Counted from the first letter of the stretch, positions 9,521 to 17,906 are shown. The stretch: 64,000 bases of DNA from Candidatus Eiseniibacteriota bacterium (GCA_020633975.1 JACKCR010000011.1:1-64000); one strand, 5' to 3'. The notes: generated by a model not told the origin, from the sequence alone. Numbers and translations: made by a program.

Positions 9521-11034
9521 TCCAATCGATCCGGTTGTGCGTGCGGTTCAGCGGCATCTTGGGGCTGCTGCTTTGCGGAGGCGCCCAGAGTATCCAGGCG
9601 GCCGTTCCGCTCGTGTCCGATCCGGACGAGGGGCCCCTCTTGCCGGGAGATCGATTCGAGGTCCGGGTCGACATCGGGAGTTCTGACGAACCTGCGGATG
9701 ATCTCCTGGGTGTTGCCTTCCGTCTCGAGTTCGACCCATATGCATTTGCACCGGTAGGTGTTGAGCCTGGTGGGTTCTTCCCGCTCGAGGAGACGCTCGT
9801 CTTCACGAGACCGGATTCCAGCGGCACGTTCTCGTACAGTCAGACCATGATTTCCGGTGCGGGAGTCTCCGGCTTCGGTACCTTGGTCCGCTTCGAGCTC
9901 GAGGTCCGTTCGGACGCAGGCTCCGGAAGCTACGTCTTTCCCATCGATCGACCGGAGGTCGTCGACCTTCACGGACAGGAACTCCCGACATCGATCGTGA
10001 TCGGGGAGACGTTGGTCGAAGGACCAGATAGGGGCGCATGCTGTCTCCCTTCTGGATCCTGTGTGCTCGTGACGGAGTCCGTGTGTAGCACAGAAAGCGG
10101 GACCTACCTGGGTGATGGCACCACTTGCGAGGGAAGCCCGTGTGGCGAGGCAACCGGAGCGCTTCTCGTGGAGTCGGTCCCCGAAGGCGCGACCATCGTC
10201 CTCGATGGGGTTCTTACCGGCGAGACGACTCCCCACCTCTTCGAGGGCCTGCCCGTTGGCTCACACTGCGTCGAGTGGTTGCTGCGCGGGCACGGAGGCT
10301 GTCGCTCCGCCGAAGGCGATTGCCTCGGACTCGAGTACGAAGTGATGGAGTCCGACACGACGGACGCTTTCTGTCGCCTGACCCCGTACTTCACGAGCGT
10401 TCTACAGCGGCGGGCAACGACTGCGCCAGCAACGCTCCTCTCTGGCAACGCGCCTCTCCGTTGGCACGAGGTGTACGTGGAAGCGAAGGAACCGTGGTCC
10501 TCCGAGGACGTGATTCCTCGGGTCGTGTTCCTCGGCGAACTCCCCGTGGCTGCGGAGGATTGGACCACGGCCGGCGAGCGCCTCCTGCGATTCCGGCTCA
10601 GCTCCCATCAGCTCACCGCAGCCGCCCAGCAACGGGGGGGCGACGTCGAGAGTCGAGGGCGCACCGTGGCGATTCCGCTTCTCCTCCCGATGCAGTCCGG
10701 AGAGTGGTCCGAGACCGAGATATCGCTCACCGTGGTCAAAGCGAGCGAGATAGAACTCGTCCAAGGCGAGTCGCTTGCCACGGTCGCGTTCCCGAACCCG
10801 GTTCGCGACGGCGTGTTCATTTCGTGGGACGATCCGATGGCTCGATCCGCAGTCGTCTCGATCGCGGACATCGCGGGGCGTAGGGTCGCGACGATCCACG
10901 CCGCGCCGAACCTGTCGGGAGTCACCTGGGACGGCAAGGCTGCCGATGGTGTCGATCTGCCCAACGGAGTCTATTCCTACCGGATCGACGTAGATGGCCA
11001 GACCGGGCGGGGACGAGTCTTGCTTCTCAGGTAG
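9517..11034 (+). CDS. Secreted cohesin-like / PEGA protein with FlgD-like tail
   Basis: The product is 505 aa. The ATG at 9517 overlaps the previous TGA (ATGA), follows an AGGTGG-type ribosome site, and opens a clear signal peptide (MIQSIRLCVRFSGILGLLL, cleavage near IQA-A). Residues about 35-165 resemble a cohesin fold: PGDRFEVRVDIG, an LEFDP strand and a GTLVRFELEV strand. A Cys-rich segment follows (GACCLPSGSC to SPCG, about 172-210), then a PEGA-like domain (LLVESVPEGATIVLDG). The last 80 residues are a FlgD-like Ig module (AFPNPVRDG, DIAGRRVA, GVYSYRI) ending in RVLLLR. Translational coupling to a dockerin-bearing giant suggests the two bind each other outside the cell. The cohesin call rests on pattern only. 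Confidence 0.75.
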   Translation: MIQSIRLCVRFSGILGLLLCGGAQSIQAAVPLVSDPDEGPLLPGDRFEVRVDIGSSDEPADDLLGVAFRLEFDPYAFAPVGVEPGGFFPLEETLVFTRPDSSGTFSYSQTMISGAGVSGFGTLVRFELEVRSDAGSGSYVFPIDRPEVVDLHGQELPTSIVIGETLVEGPDRGACCLPSGSCVLVTESVCSTESGTYLGDGTTCEGSPCGEATGALLVESVPEGATIVLDGVLTGETTPHLFEGLPVGSHCVEWLLRGHGGCRSAEGDCLGLEYEVMESDTTDAFCRLTPYFTSVLQRRATTAPATLLSGNAPLRWHEVYVEAKEPWSSEDVIPRVVFLGELPVAAEDWTTAGERLLRFRLSSHQLTAAAQQRGGDVESRGRTVAIPLLLPMQSGEWSETEISLTVVKASEIELVQGESLATVAFPNPVRDGVFISWDDPMARSAVVSIADIAGRRVATIHAAPNLSGVTWDGKAADGVDLPNGVYSYRIDVDGQTGRGRVLLLR

Positions 11035-11100
11035 TGTGGAACGAGCCGTTCGCGGCTCTCCAATGCCCAGCTTCCCGCCCGCGCGGCTGGCGCCTACCGG

Positions 11101-11591
11101 TCAAGACACCCGATCGGGTTCTCCGCCCTCCCGTTGCGTCCGAATGTATTCCCGCCAAGGACCCGACTCGACCACACGGGTGCTCGTGACTCGGTCGTGC
11201 AGGGCGATTCCGTGCAGCGCCAACCAGATCGGTGCCAACGGCAGGAACCTAGCGAACGTCCGCGCGAGAACATGTGCGAAAGACGGTCGCGCCCCATCCA
11301 GGTCTACGACTTCGGTGCGAGTCAGCCACTTGCCCGGAGACCGACCAAAGACGCCTTCGAAGAATCCATAGAACAGGAAGTAGAGCTGATTCGTCGCAAG
11401 CTCCCAGTTATCGCGGCTGGGACTGGGGGAAGGAGGGCGCGATCCGTCAGTGTCCGTCCGGATTTCCCACCCAACGGAGCGAAGGCGTCATGCAGTGCTT
11501 CCCATGAGCTGTACCCGAACTCCTCGTCCGCGGATTCCGCCGGCCAATCGACACTCCGGACGAAGGCGACAGAACCGTCTTCCACCCTCAC
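11101..11591 (-). pseudogene. RDD-family membrane protein remnant
   Basis: Reading the minus strand from 11487 down to the TGA at 11103-11101 gives an open frame with no ATG, GTG or TTG near its beginning. Its translation is a convincing RDD-family C-terminus: NWELATNQLYFLFYGFFEG, GRSPGKWLTRTEVVDLDG, then ARTFARFLPLAPIWLALHG and HDRVTSTRVV. These are the second and third membrane segments of the family. The upstream part (RLRSVGWEIRTDTDG) is cut by a TGA at 11490-11488, and the preceding sequence is open only in another frame (11591-11322, SVAFVRSVDWPAES). The first RDD helix and a usable start are missing, so I read this as a decayed gene carrying at least a stop or frameshift. Confidence 0.7.
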
Positions 11592-11747
11592 GTGCGCATT
11601 GCGACGAAACCGATCGCTGATTCGGGACGGGTACGGTTCACGGATCTCCCCACGACAACTCCCCCTCCATTCCGAACTCCAGGGACCAGGGATGCCAGCC
11701 AGATAGGCCGGACCCGCCCTGGGCGGAGCGAACCAAGGAGGCCCACG

Positions 11748-11984
11748 ATGAACCGGAAGAAGATCGCCACTCGCATCGGACTCTCCATCCTCGTCCTCGC
11801 CGTCCTGGCCGGAAGCGTGGTCACTGGAGTGATTCCGTACGGGGTTCGTTCCGTTGCTCGCTCCCTTACCTATGGATACGACCCGGACCAGATCCGGCAG
11901 CCGATGGAGCGTCCGGAGGGGCCGCAGAGGGAGCCAGGAATAGAGGGGGCGCTTGCGGACGTAGGACCGGTGGCGGGGGAGTAG
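11748..11984 (+). CDS. Small single-pass membrane protein
   Basis: A 78-aa product. The ATG at 11748 is preceded by AAGGAGG seven bases upstream, which decides this start over the longer frame beginning at 11592. Residues 1-9 are basic (MNRKKIATR), 10-31 form a hydrophobic helix (IGLSILVLAVLAGSVVTGV), and the remainder is hydrophilic, proline-rich and acidic toward the end. The topology fits an inner-membrane anchor with a short soluble tail. No family is recognised. It stands alone, with a dead RDD gene upstream on the other strand and a hairpin 30 bases downstream. Confidence 0.6.
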   Translation: MNRKKIATRIGLSILVLAVLAGSVVTGVIPYGVRSVARSLTYGYDPDQIRQPMERPEGPQREPGIEGALADVGPVAGE

Positions 11985-12016
11985 GCGCGGAAGCGGGCCG
12001 CGAGAACGGTCGGACT

Positions 12017-12043
12017 CGACTCGGGACGGGTCGCCCCGAGTCG
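12017..12043. terminator. GC-rich hairpin after the small membrane gene
   Basis: A perfect 9-bp stem, CGACTCGGG (12017-12025) pairing with CCCGAGTCG (12035-12043), closes a 9-base loop. It lies 33 bases after the stop at 11984. There is no U-tract, so this is a possible factor-assisted terminator rather than a classic intrinsic one. The rest of the gap to 12257 shows nothing recognisable. Confidence 0.4.
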
Positions 12044-12256
12044 CTCCGGCCAGGACCGCACCGGCTGAATCGTCCCGGCCTTCGCCGGTCGATTCTCCGG
12101 AGTCATCTGACGTGTCCCGTGCATTCCGATGCTCGTTGTCGTGTACAGTGGGGTGAGAAGGCGGTAGTCGCCACCGACGAGTTGACGACCGCTATGCACA
12201 TATCGAGTGTCCAACCAAGGTGCTCGCGTCCGTGCCAAAGGCAGAGGGGAGAGAGA

Positions 12257-13489
12257 ATGGAACTCCTGCCGTCAGAGAAGGGCCAGGACTGGCTCTTCCG
12301 TGCGCTCGCGGAACTGATTGCTCGACAGGGCCCCGATCCATTCCTTTCTTGGAATCTGGTCGAGCCGACCGAACGCTACTTCCCCGACCGATGGAACGCA
12401 GATGCCGACAGCGTGAGTCGTTTGGCATCGCGCCTGCTGGCGCACATCGAGCTCGGTCAGTTGGAGCCGACCACCGATCTCTTCTACGAACCAGATGAGA
12501 CACCGAACCTCGGACCGTCCGCAGGCCCGCATTCCTCTCGACATGAGGGTACGGCGGCGTGGTTCGCTGGGATCGACGGCAAGACATGCCGCTTCGGGAT
12601 GAATCTCCGCGAGCTCGACCAGCCGGATAGCATCGTCGGAGTGATGAGCCATGAGGTTGCTCACGCCTACCGCCATTTCCACGATCTGATGGACACGGAT
12701 CGAGACATGGAGGAGTTGCTCACCGACGTGACCACCGTGTACCTAGGGCTCGGGATTCTCACCGTGAATGGCGCGTATCGTTTCCGAATGTCGGGCTCAT
12801 TCGACGGACTCCGTGCGTCCACGAGCTACTCGCACTCCTCGAAGGGCTACCTGTCCCTTCAGGCCATGTCCTTCCTGCTCGCGGTGCAGACGATTGCAAG
12901 GGGCGCGCGGGGCGAGGTCGACCGGATCGCGAGCCTCCTCGAGACGAACCAGAGTGCGTGCTTCCGAGCAGCTTGTGACCGGTTGGACCAGCGCGACGTC
13001 GTCGAGATGCTGGGGCTCCCGGACCCGGAGAGCTGGCCGGAGCGGCGGATGCCGATCACGCCTGTGCTCGAGCCGCAGGCCAACGCAGAGAGAACCGCCG
13101 ATGGCGATGCCGGTCCATGGCGATTCAATGAGGGTTGCCCGGTGTTTCGAGTCAGGAGCTCTCGGGGGGGATACCTTTCTACCCTGGGCATGATCCTGGG
13201 TATGGTGGCCGGTGTTCTCGCCGTCAGGCTTCGCCTGCCGTTCTACCTCGTGCCCATCGTCTCACTCCTGGGCGGCGTGATCGGGTACTCGGTCGGACGC
13301 AGACAGATGACGTACTGCTGTTCCGATCCTAGCTGTGAGGAAAGGATGGGCGACGAAGACACCGTGTGCCCAGGGTGCGGCGGTACGATCATGGGAGTCA
13401 TCGGTCATGCGAATGATCGGCTCAAGGCTCTGGAGGCGTTGGAGATCGACGAAACGAAGGATCAGTACTGGGCAGAAGGGCGAGACTAG
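12257..13489 (+). CDS. Zincin-like membrane protein with C-terminal zinc ribbon
   Basis: The product is 410 aa. The ATG at 12257 follows GGGGAGAGAG, which is preferred over an upstream in-frame start at 12119 with no ribosome site. Residues about 120-165 contain SHEVAHAYRHF (an HExxH zinc site) followed by DMEELLTD, whose Glu could be the third ligand, so a metallopeptidase-like fold is likely. Two membrane helices lie near residues 310-350 (TLGMILGMVAGVLA, YLVPIVSLLGGVIGYSVG). The C-terminus has CC-x4-C and CPGCGG, a zinc-ribbon-like knuckle. The order protease-like domain, two helices, ribbon is unusual. Its stop codon lies exactly where an ISNCY element has inserted; it keeps a full-looking end, but a target-site truncation cannot be excluded. 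Substrate unknown. Confidence 0.65.
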   Translation: MELLPSEKGQDWLFRALAELIARQGPDPFLSWNLVEPTERYFPDRWNADADSVSRLASRLLAHIELGQLEPTTDLFYEPDETPNLGPSAGPHSSRHEGTAAWFAGIDGKTCRFGMNLRELDQPDSIVGVMSHEVAHAYRHFHDLMDTDRDMEELLTDVTTVYLGLGILTVNGAYRFRMSGSFDGLRASTSYSHSSKGYLSLQAMSFLLAVQTIARGARGEVDRIASLLETNQSACFRAACDRLDQRDVVEMLGLPDPESWPERRMPITPVLEPQANAERTADGDAGPWRFNEGCPVFRVRSSRGGYLSTLGMILGMVAGVLAVRLRLPFYLVPIVSLLGGVIGYSVGRRQMTYCCSDPSCEERMGDEDTVCPGCGGTIMGVIGHANDRLKALEALEIDETKDQYWAEGRD

Positions 13490-13507
13490 CTAGATCGCGT
13501 CCGGAAA
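13487..13507 (+). repeat. Left terminal inverted repeat of the ISNCY element
   Basis: Twenty-one bases beginning TAGCTAGATCGCG and ending CCGGAAA match the complement of the right end without mismatch. The first three bases are also the stop codon of the upstream gene. Confidence 0.85.
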
Positions 13508-13615
13508 CTCCAATGCGGTTCGCCAAAATGAGATAGAGGGAGAGGATTGCAAATCGGGACTGACCGTCGTTCGATGCACTTGCGAAAACGAACCGAACGA
13601 AGGAGGCCAGCCCCG

Positions 13616-14956
13616 ATGCGTAAGAAGATCCACCATCAACTCCCCTTGGCGCAACCGTACATTGCTCATGTTCACGCGAAGGAACTCGAAGCGATGGACG
13701 AGATCCTGAGCGAGATGCCGTCCGTTCTGGGGACGATCCAGCGGGAACTCTCCCGGGGCCACAGTGCACGGCTGGGCCGGGAAGGGATGACGGCAGAGCA
13801 GGTGCTCCGTGCGCTCATCTTGAAGCAGCTCAACGGGTACAGCTACGCGGAGCTGAGCTTCCACCTGGCCGACTCCACGACCTATCGAACGTTCTGCCGG
13901 TTGGGTGCATTCGGATCATCGCCGAGCCGTTCGACGCTGCAGGAGAACTTCAAGAAGATCAGTCCCGTGACGCTCCAGAGGCTGCACGAAGCGATCCTGA
14001 GAGCGGCTGAGGCGTCGGGAATGGAGGACGGAAAGACGACCCGGGTCGACTGCACGGTGACGGAGACGAACATCCACGAGCCGTCTGACTCGTGGCTTCT
14101 CTGGGATGTGGTCCGTGTGCTGACGGACCTGATGAGGAAGGCCCGTCGCTACGGAGCGACGGCGAGCGACCACAAGCGATTGGCCAAACGCCGCTTCGTT
14201 GCGATCCAGAACGCGGGCAAGATGGAGCGGCGGATCCCTCTCTACAAGGATCTCGTCGAGACGGCGAAGGGTTGCTGCGAGGAAGCACTCGATGTGATCG
14301 CGCTGCTGGAGCGCCTGGACGAGAAACCGAAGCGGGTAGAGAAGCTGATCGAGAGGCTGGAGCGGTTCGAGTCTCTCGGACGTCGCGTGATCGACCAGAC
14401 GGAGCGTCGAGTGCTGAGGAACGAATCGGTTCCTGCAAGCGAGAAGATCCTGTCGATCTTCGAGGATCACACGGACATCATCATCAAGGGTCGTCGCGAG
14501 GTGGAGTACGGCCACAAGATCTGTCTCGCCACGGGGATCTCAGGCCTGATCACGGACTGTGTCGTCGAGAGCGGAAACCCAGCAGACGTGACCTTGGCAA
14601 CGAAGATGGTTGATCGTCACCGTGCCCTGTTCGGGCGGGTCCCCGAGCGGATGGCACTCGATGGAGGCTTCGCTTCCCGGGCCAACCTCGAGGAGATGAA
14701 GAACCAGGGAGTGAAGGACGTGGCGTTCAGCAAGCGCTGCGGGATGAAGATCGAAGAGATGGTCCGCGACAGCTCGATCTACACAGCCCTGCGGCACTTC
14801 CGAGCGGGGATCGAAGGCACCATCTCGTTCTTGAAACGCGTGGTGGGACTGGAACGTTGCACCTGGAGAAGTCTGGCGTCGTTCCACAGCTACATCATGA
14901 GCTCCGTGGCTGCAGCGAACCTGCTGCTCTTGGCACGACACCGGCTCGCAACATAG
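13616..14956 (+). CDS. ISNCY-family transposase
   Basis: The product is 446 aa. The ATG at 13616 follows AAGGAGG and gives the family-typical start MRKKIHHQLPLAQPYI. The N-terminal region is DUF772-like (AEQVLRALILKQLNGYSY, ELSFHLADSTTYRTFCRLG). The catalytic region begins with RVDCTVTETNIHEPSDS and LLWDVVRVLT, which matches my memory of the ISNCY (ISDol1-like) group, and continues with ALDGGFASRANL and a later EGTISFLKR that can supply the remaining DDE-type acidic residues. The length is normal for the group and no stop or frameshift is seen. It is the only gene of the element. Confidence 0.85.
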   Translation: MRKKIHHQLPLAQPYIAHVHAKELEAMDEILSEMPSVLGTIQRELSRGHSARLGREGMTAEQVLRALILKQLNGYSYAELSFHLADSTTYRTFCRLGAFGSSPSRSTLQENFKKISPVTLQRLHEAILRAAEASGMEDGKTTRVDCTVTETNIHEPSDSWLLWDVVRVLTDLMRKARRYGATASDHKRLAKRRFVAIQNAGKMERRIPLYKDLVETAKGCCEEALDVIALLERLDEKPKRVEKLIERLERFESLGRRVIDQTERRVLRNESVPASEKILSIFEDHTDIIIKGRREVEYGHKICLATGISGLITDCVVESGNPADVTLATKMVDRHRALFGRVPERMALDGGFASRANLEEMKNQGVKDVAFSKRCGMKIEEMVRDSSIYTALRHFRAGIEGTISFLKRVVGLERCTWRSLASFHSYIMSSVAAANLLLLARHRLAT

Positions 14957-15118
14957 GAGAAGACGGAGGGGATAGCGGAGCGACAATCGAGGTGGAAGGA
15001 GAGGCCCGGCGCCAGCCTACCCTGCGAACGAAGAGATACGCGGACGCTGGGCACCGACCTTCGACACCGATCGATGCCCGTTGGCCCGTCCATCGGCAAA
15101 AACAGGCTCCGGAGGCAC

Positions 15119-15139
15119 TTTCCGGACGCGATCTAGCTA
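15119..15139 (+). repeat. Right terminal inverted repeat of the ISNCY element
   Basis: This is the exact reverse complement of the left end over 21 bases (TTTCCGG to CTAGCTA). Only about 80 bases separate it from the left end of the next element, and I see no gene in that spacer. Confidence 0.85.
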
Positions 15140-15219
15140 AGCTAACTAACAGACTATTGGTTCTCGTTTGGACCTCGCGGCGCGATGCACTCAGGCGATT
15201 CCCGGGTCGGCCTTCTGCG

Positions 15220-15292
15220 TGCGTATTCCGATGAAGCTGAGCACCCATTCCGATCGAAGGTGAGCACTGGTTCCGACGATGCTGAGCGCTGA
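15220..15292 (-). repeat. IS21 terminal repeat array, istB side (3 units)
   Basis: Three related units, each containing an ATTCCGA or GTTCCGA core followed by a GTGAGCAC- or CTGAGCAC-like core, start near 15220, 15246 and 15269. In IS21 such end repeats are transposase binding sites. They are in inverted orientation relative to the larger array at the other end. Confidence 0.75.
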
Positions 15293-15338
15293 TCGGAGCG
15301 AAGCGACGATCTTCAGTTTCTCTCTTCGTCGGGCGGAG

Positions 15339-16115
15339 TCAACGCTTCTTCTTCGCCTCCCCTTCCTCCTCGATCGGCCTCCCGGCCTCCTCTGCTGGCT
15401 TTCTCCTCGAGCCGCCCTTCAGCCCGATCCGGTGGGCACGGTGCAGGAGTCGATCGCAGATGCCATCTGCCAGAGTCGGTTCCCCGATCGCCGCATGCCA
15501 GGCGGATACAGGGAGCTGTGTTGCGATCAGGGTCGAGCACCTCTCGGAACGATCCTCGATGACCTCGAGGAGGTCGCGGCGTTCCGTGTCCTTGAGCGGG
15601 GTCAGGAGCCAGTCATCGATGGCGAGGAGGTCGATTCGGACGAGCTTGTTCAGGAACCGCGTGTAGGAGCCGTCGGCGCGAGCGACCAGGAGATCGTGGA
15701 TTAGCCGCGGAGCCCGGACGTAGTGAGCGGAGAAGTCGGTTCGGCAGGCCTTCTCGACGAGGGCGCAGGCCAGGAAGGTCTTGCCCGTTCCCGTGGCCCC
15801 GGTCACGACGACGTTCTGCTTCGCTTCGATCCAGTTGCAGGAGGCGAGGGAGAGCACGGCCTGCTTGGAGAGTCCGCGGGGAGCCTGGAAGTCGACATCT
15901 TCGATCGACGCGGGGTAGCGAAGCTGCGCTGACTTGAGGCGACGTGAGAGCTTCCGTTGTTGTCGACTCGTCCACTCGGCATCGACGAGAAGACCGAAGC
16001 GTTCCTCGAACGTGAGGTCGCGATACTGAGCGGACTCGGCTTGTTCTCGGAAGGCGTCCGCCATGGCCGAGAGTCTCATCGTCGTCATCTTGTCGATCGT
16101 CGCTTGGTCGAACAT
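15339..16115 (-). CDS. istB: IS21 helper ATPase IstB
   Basis: The product is 258 aa. The ATG at 16115 (MFDQATIDKMTTMRLSAMA) follows GGAGGAGATCTG, so the longer frame from 16178 is rejected. Residues about 100-110 hold a Walker A motif GATGTGKT, and LLAIDDW near 167-173 is a Walker B-like motif, as in the IstB/DnaC-like AAA+ family. IstB regulates IstA and target choice in IS21 transposition. The last 25 residues are an unusually charged extension rich in Glu, Arg and Lys (KPAEEAGRPIEEEGEAKKKR). It lies 25 bases after istA and is probably co-transcribed. Confidence 0.9.
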   Translation of the reverse strand: MFDQATIDKMTTMRLSAMADAFREQAESAQYRDLTFEERFGLLVDAEWTSRQQRKLSRRLKSAQLRYPASIEDVDFQAPRGLSKQAVLSLASCNWIEAKQNVVVTGATGTGKTFLACALVEKACRTDFSAHYVRAPRLIHDLLVARADGSYTRFLNKLVRIDLLAIDDWLLTPLKDTERRDLLEVIEDRSERCSTLIATQLPVSAWHAAIGEPTLADGICDRLLHRAHRIGLKGGSRRKPAEEAGRPIEEEGEAKKKR

Positions 16116-16140
16116 CAGATCTCCTCCTTCTGGGTTGGGA

Positions 16141-17697
16141 TCACGCGGTCTCTTCCGGCGAGCCGTAGTAGTCGGCACCTCGGATGTTCTCGTGGTCGGG
16201 AAGCGGGATCTCGGACTGAGAGGGTTCCTCGAGAGCGGACTTGTCCATCCCGCGGTCGAGGATGTTCTTCACCGTTTGGTAGGAGTGGGATTGGATGCGA
16301 AGGGCCCGCTTCGAGGCCGCTTCGAGTCGATCCGTTCCGTGTGCTTCGCCAAGGCGGAGGACTCCGAGACAGGAGCGGTAGCCGAGAACCGGATGGGAAC
16401 GGCTCTTTAGGATCCGGGTCACGAGCTCTTCGGTGTAGGGTCCGGTCTTCCCTGCCCACTCCACGAGTCGGTCCGGGGTCCAGTCCGCATACTCCTGGTG
16501 GGTCCGGGGCATATGCTCCCGGGTCGTGACGTGCTTTCCCTTCCCGTGGAGCCGACGGTGGGAGGCGACGCGAACGTTCCGGTGGAAGATCTCGACCGTG
16601 GTCTCGGTGAAGCGCGCATCCACCTTGCTGGGGTAGATCGTGTAGGGAACGCTGTAGTAGTTCCTCTCGATGTCGATGTGATAGTCGATGTTCACGTTGC
16701 ACCGCCTCCAGTGCCCGATCTCGTAGCGTCGAGGGGGAAGAGGACGGAGGTGGGGTCGGTCGAGCTGCTCGAAGCGCTCCCGGCGACTCATCCCGAGCTT
16801 CTGGAGAGGGCGATCGTTGAGGGTGGGGAGGAGATCCCAGATCGCCTCGTTCAGCTCCTGCAGGCTGAAGAAGGTCCGGTTGCGTAGGACCCCAATGATC
16901 CACCTCTGCACGATGAGGACGGAGGCTTCGGCTTTGGCCTTGTCCCTGGACTTGTAGGGACGAGCCGGCACAACGACCGCCCCGTAGTGCTCAGCCATCT
17001 CCTCGTAGGTTCGGTTCACCCCCGGCTCGTAGCGACAAGGCTTGTCGACTCCGCTCTTGAGGTTGTCCGGGACGTAGATCTCGCTCGATCCCCCGAAGAA
17101 CTCGTTCATCCGGATGTGAGCGGCGATCCAGTCCGGAAGGCTCTGGCTCCGCGTCGCCTCGGCGTAGATGTAGCTGCTCGCTCCGAGAACGCCGACGAAG
17201 AGCTCGACCTCTTCAACCTCGCCGGTCTTCGGGTCGACGATCTGCGGCTTCTTCCCCGAGAAGTCGACGAAGGTCTGCTTCCCACCCACGTGCACCTGGC
17301 GCATCGTGACGTGGAGCTTTCCCCGGAACCGTTGATAGAGCTCGCAGAAGCGGCTGTAGCTGTACCCCTCGGGATGGACTTCTCGGTACTCGATCCAGAG
17401 CAGTTGCAAGGTCACGCCCGGACGCGAAAGCTCCCGGTGGATCGAAGCGAAGTCCGGCTTCTCCAGGTCGCTGCCGGACGAGCCCGATGGGTAGAGGCGC
17501 TGCTCCAGGGCCTCGTCGGTCAGGTCGTCCGCCAAGGGCCACTCGACACCCGCTTCTCGGGCTCGCCGAAGACACTCGGAGACGGTGCCGTTGCCGATCC
17601 CGCAGACCCGCGCGATCTCTCGCTGCGGCAACTGGTTCTCGTAACGGAGCTTGAGTACGGTCCTGATCTGTCTCACACGGAGCCTCTTTGCTGCCAT
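16141..17697 (-). CDS. istA: IS21 transposase IstA
   Basis: The product is 518 aa. The ATG at 17697 follows AAAGGAGGACC. The N-terminus is a helix-turn-helix (QLPQREIARVCGIGNGTVSE, about residues 22-45). The integrase core shows FVDFSGKK (first Asp), YVPDNLKSGV (second Asp) and DKAKAEASV (Glu), the DDE triad of the IS21 rve domain. The C-terminal part has NYYSVPYTIYPSKVDARFTE, the usual Mu-transposase-like beta-barrel. The length is normal and intact. It works with IstB to move the element. Confidence 0.92.
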   Translation of the reverse strand: MAAKRLRVRQIRTVLKLRYENQLPQREIARVCGIGNGTVSECLRRAREAGVEWPLADDLTDEALEQRLYPSGSSGSDLEKPDFASIHRELSRPGVTLQLLWIEYREVHPEGYSYSRFCELYQRFRGKLHVTMRQVHVGGKQTFVDFSGKKPQIVDPKTGEVEEVELFVGVLGASSYIYAEATRSQSLPDWIAAHIRMNEFFGGSSEIYVPDNLKSGVDKPCRYEPGVNRTYEEMAEHYGAVVVPARPYKSRDKAKAEASVLIVQRWIIGVLRNRTFFSLQELNEAIWDLLPTLNDRPLQKLGMSRRERFEQLDRPHLRPLPPRRYEIGHWRRCNVNIDYHIDIERNYYSVPYTIYPSKVDARFTETTVEIFHRNVRVASHRRLHGKGKHVTTREHMPRTHQEYADWTPDRLVEWAGKTGPYTEELVTRILKSRSHPVLGYRSCLGVLRLGEAHGTDRLEAASKRALRIQSHSYQTVKNILDRGMDKSALEEPSQSEIPLPDHENIRGADYYGSPEETA

Positions 17698-17744
17698 CCC
17701 TGGTCCTCCTTTCCAGAAGGACCAAGAATGGCCGAAGGCTCCGA

Positions 17745-17906
17745 TCAGTGCTCAGCTTGCTCGGAATCGGTGCTCACCATGCCCGGAATCGATGCTCAGC
17801 ATCCCCGGAATCGGTGCTCACCTTGCCCGGAACCCTGCTCAGCTTCCTCCGGAATCCGTGCTCACCTTGCGTCGGAATCGGTGCTCAGCTTGCCCCGGAA
17901 TACGCA
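17745..17906 (-). repeat. IS21 terminal repeat array, istA side (7 units)
   Basis: Seven imperfect tandem units of about 20-24 bp with the pattern GTGCTCA(C/G)C, then TTGCCCGGAATCG-like sequence, run up to the element boundary. They match the three units at the other end. This is a transposase-binding array, not a CRISPR: the units abut with no unique spacers. Confidence 0.8.

Larger units (their letters stand above)
13487..15139 (+). mobile_element. ISNCY-family insertion sequence
   Basis: The element is about 1.65 kb with one transposase gene (13616-14956). Matching ends are TAGCTAGATCGCGTCCGG at 13487 and its complement ending at 15139. The outermost six bases (TAGCTA) are a palindrome, so they can be read either as part of the inverted repeat or as a 6-bp target duplication around an element spanning 13493-15133. 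The left boundary coincides with the TAG stop of the zincin gene. The ends are nearly perfect and the transposase is full length, which suggests a recent, possibly active copy. Confidence 0.85.
15220..17906 (-). mobile_element. IS21-family insertion sequence (istA/istB)
   Basis: The element is about 2.69 kb with an istA-istB pair read on the minus strand. The ends match over TGCGTATTCCG, followed by shared AAGCTGAGCAC, at 15220 and in reverse complement ending at 17906. TGCG occurs immediately outside both ends (15216-15219 and 17907-17910), a plausible 4-bp target duplication as expected for IS21. Arrays of related 20-24 bp units sit inside each end. Both genes look complete, so the element may be functional. 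Confidence 0.85.

Noticed and set aside
11134-11706. Plus-strand 190-codon frame in the gap after the cohesin-like gene
   Set aside because: No domain is visible, and the opposite strand gives a clear RDD-family match over the same bases.
17745-17906. CRISPR-like tandem repeat array
   Set aside because: Units abut without unique spacers, match the repeats at the other end of the same element, and fit IS21 terminal binding sites.
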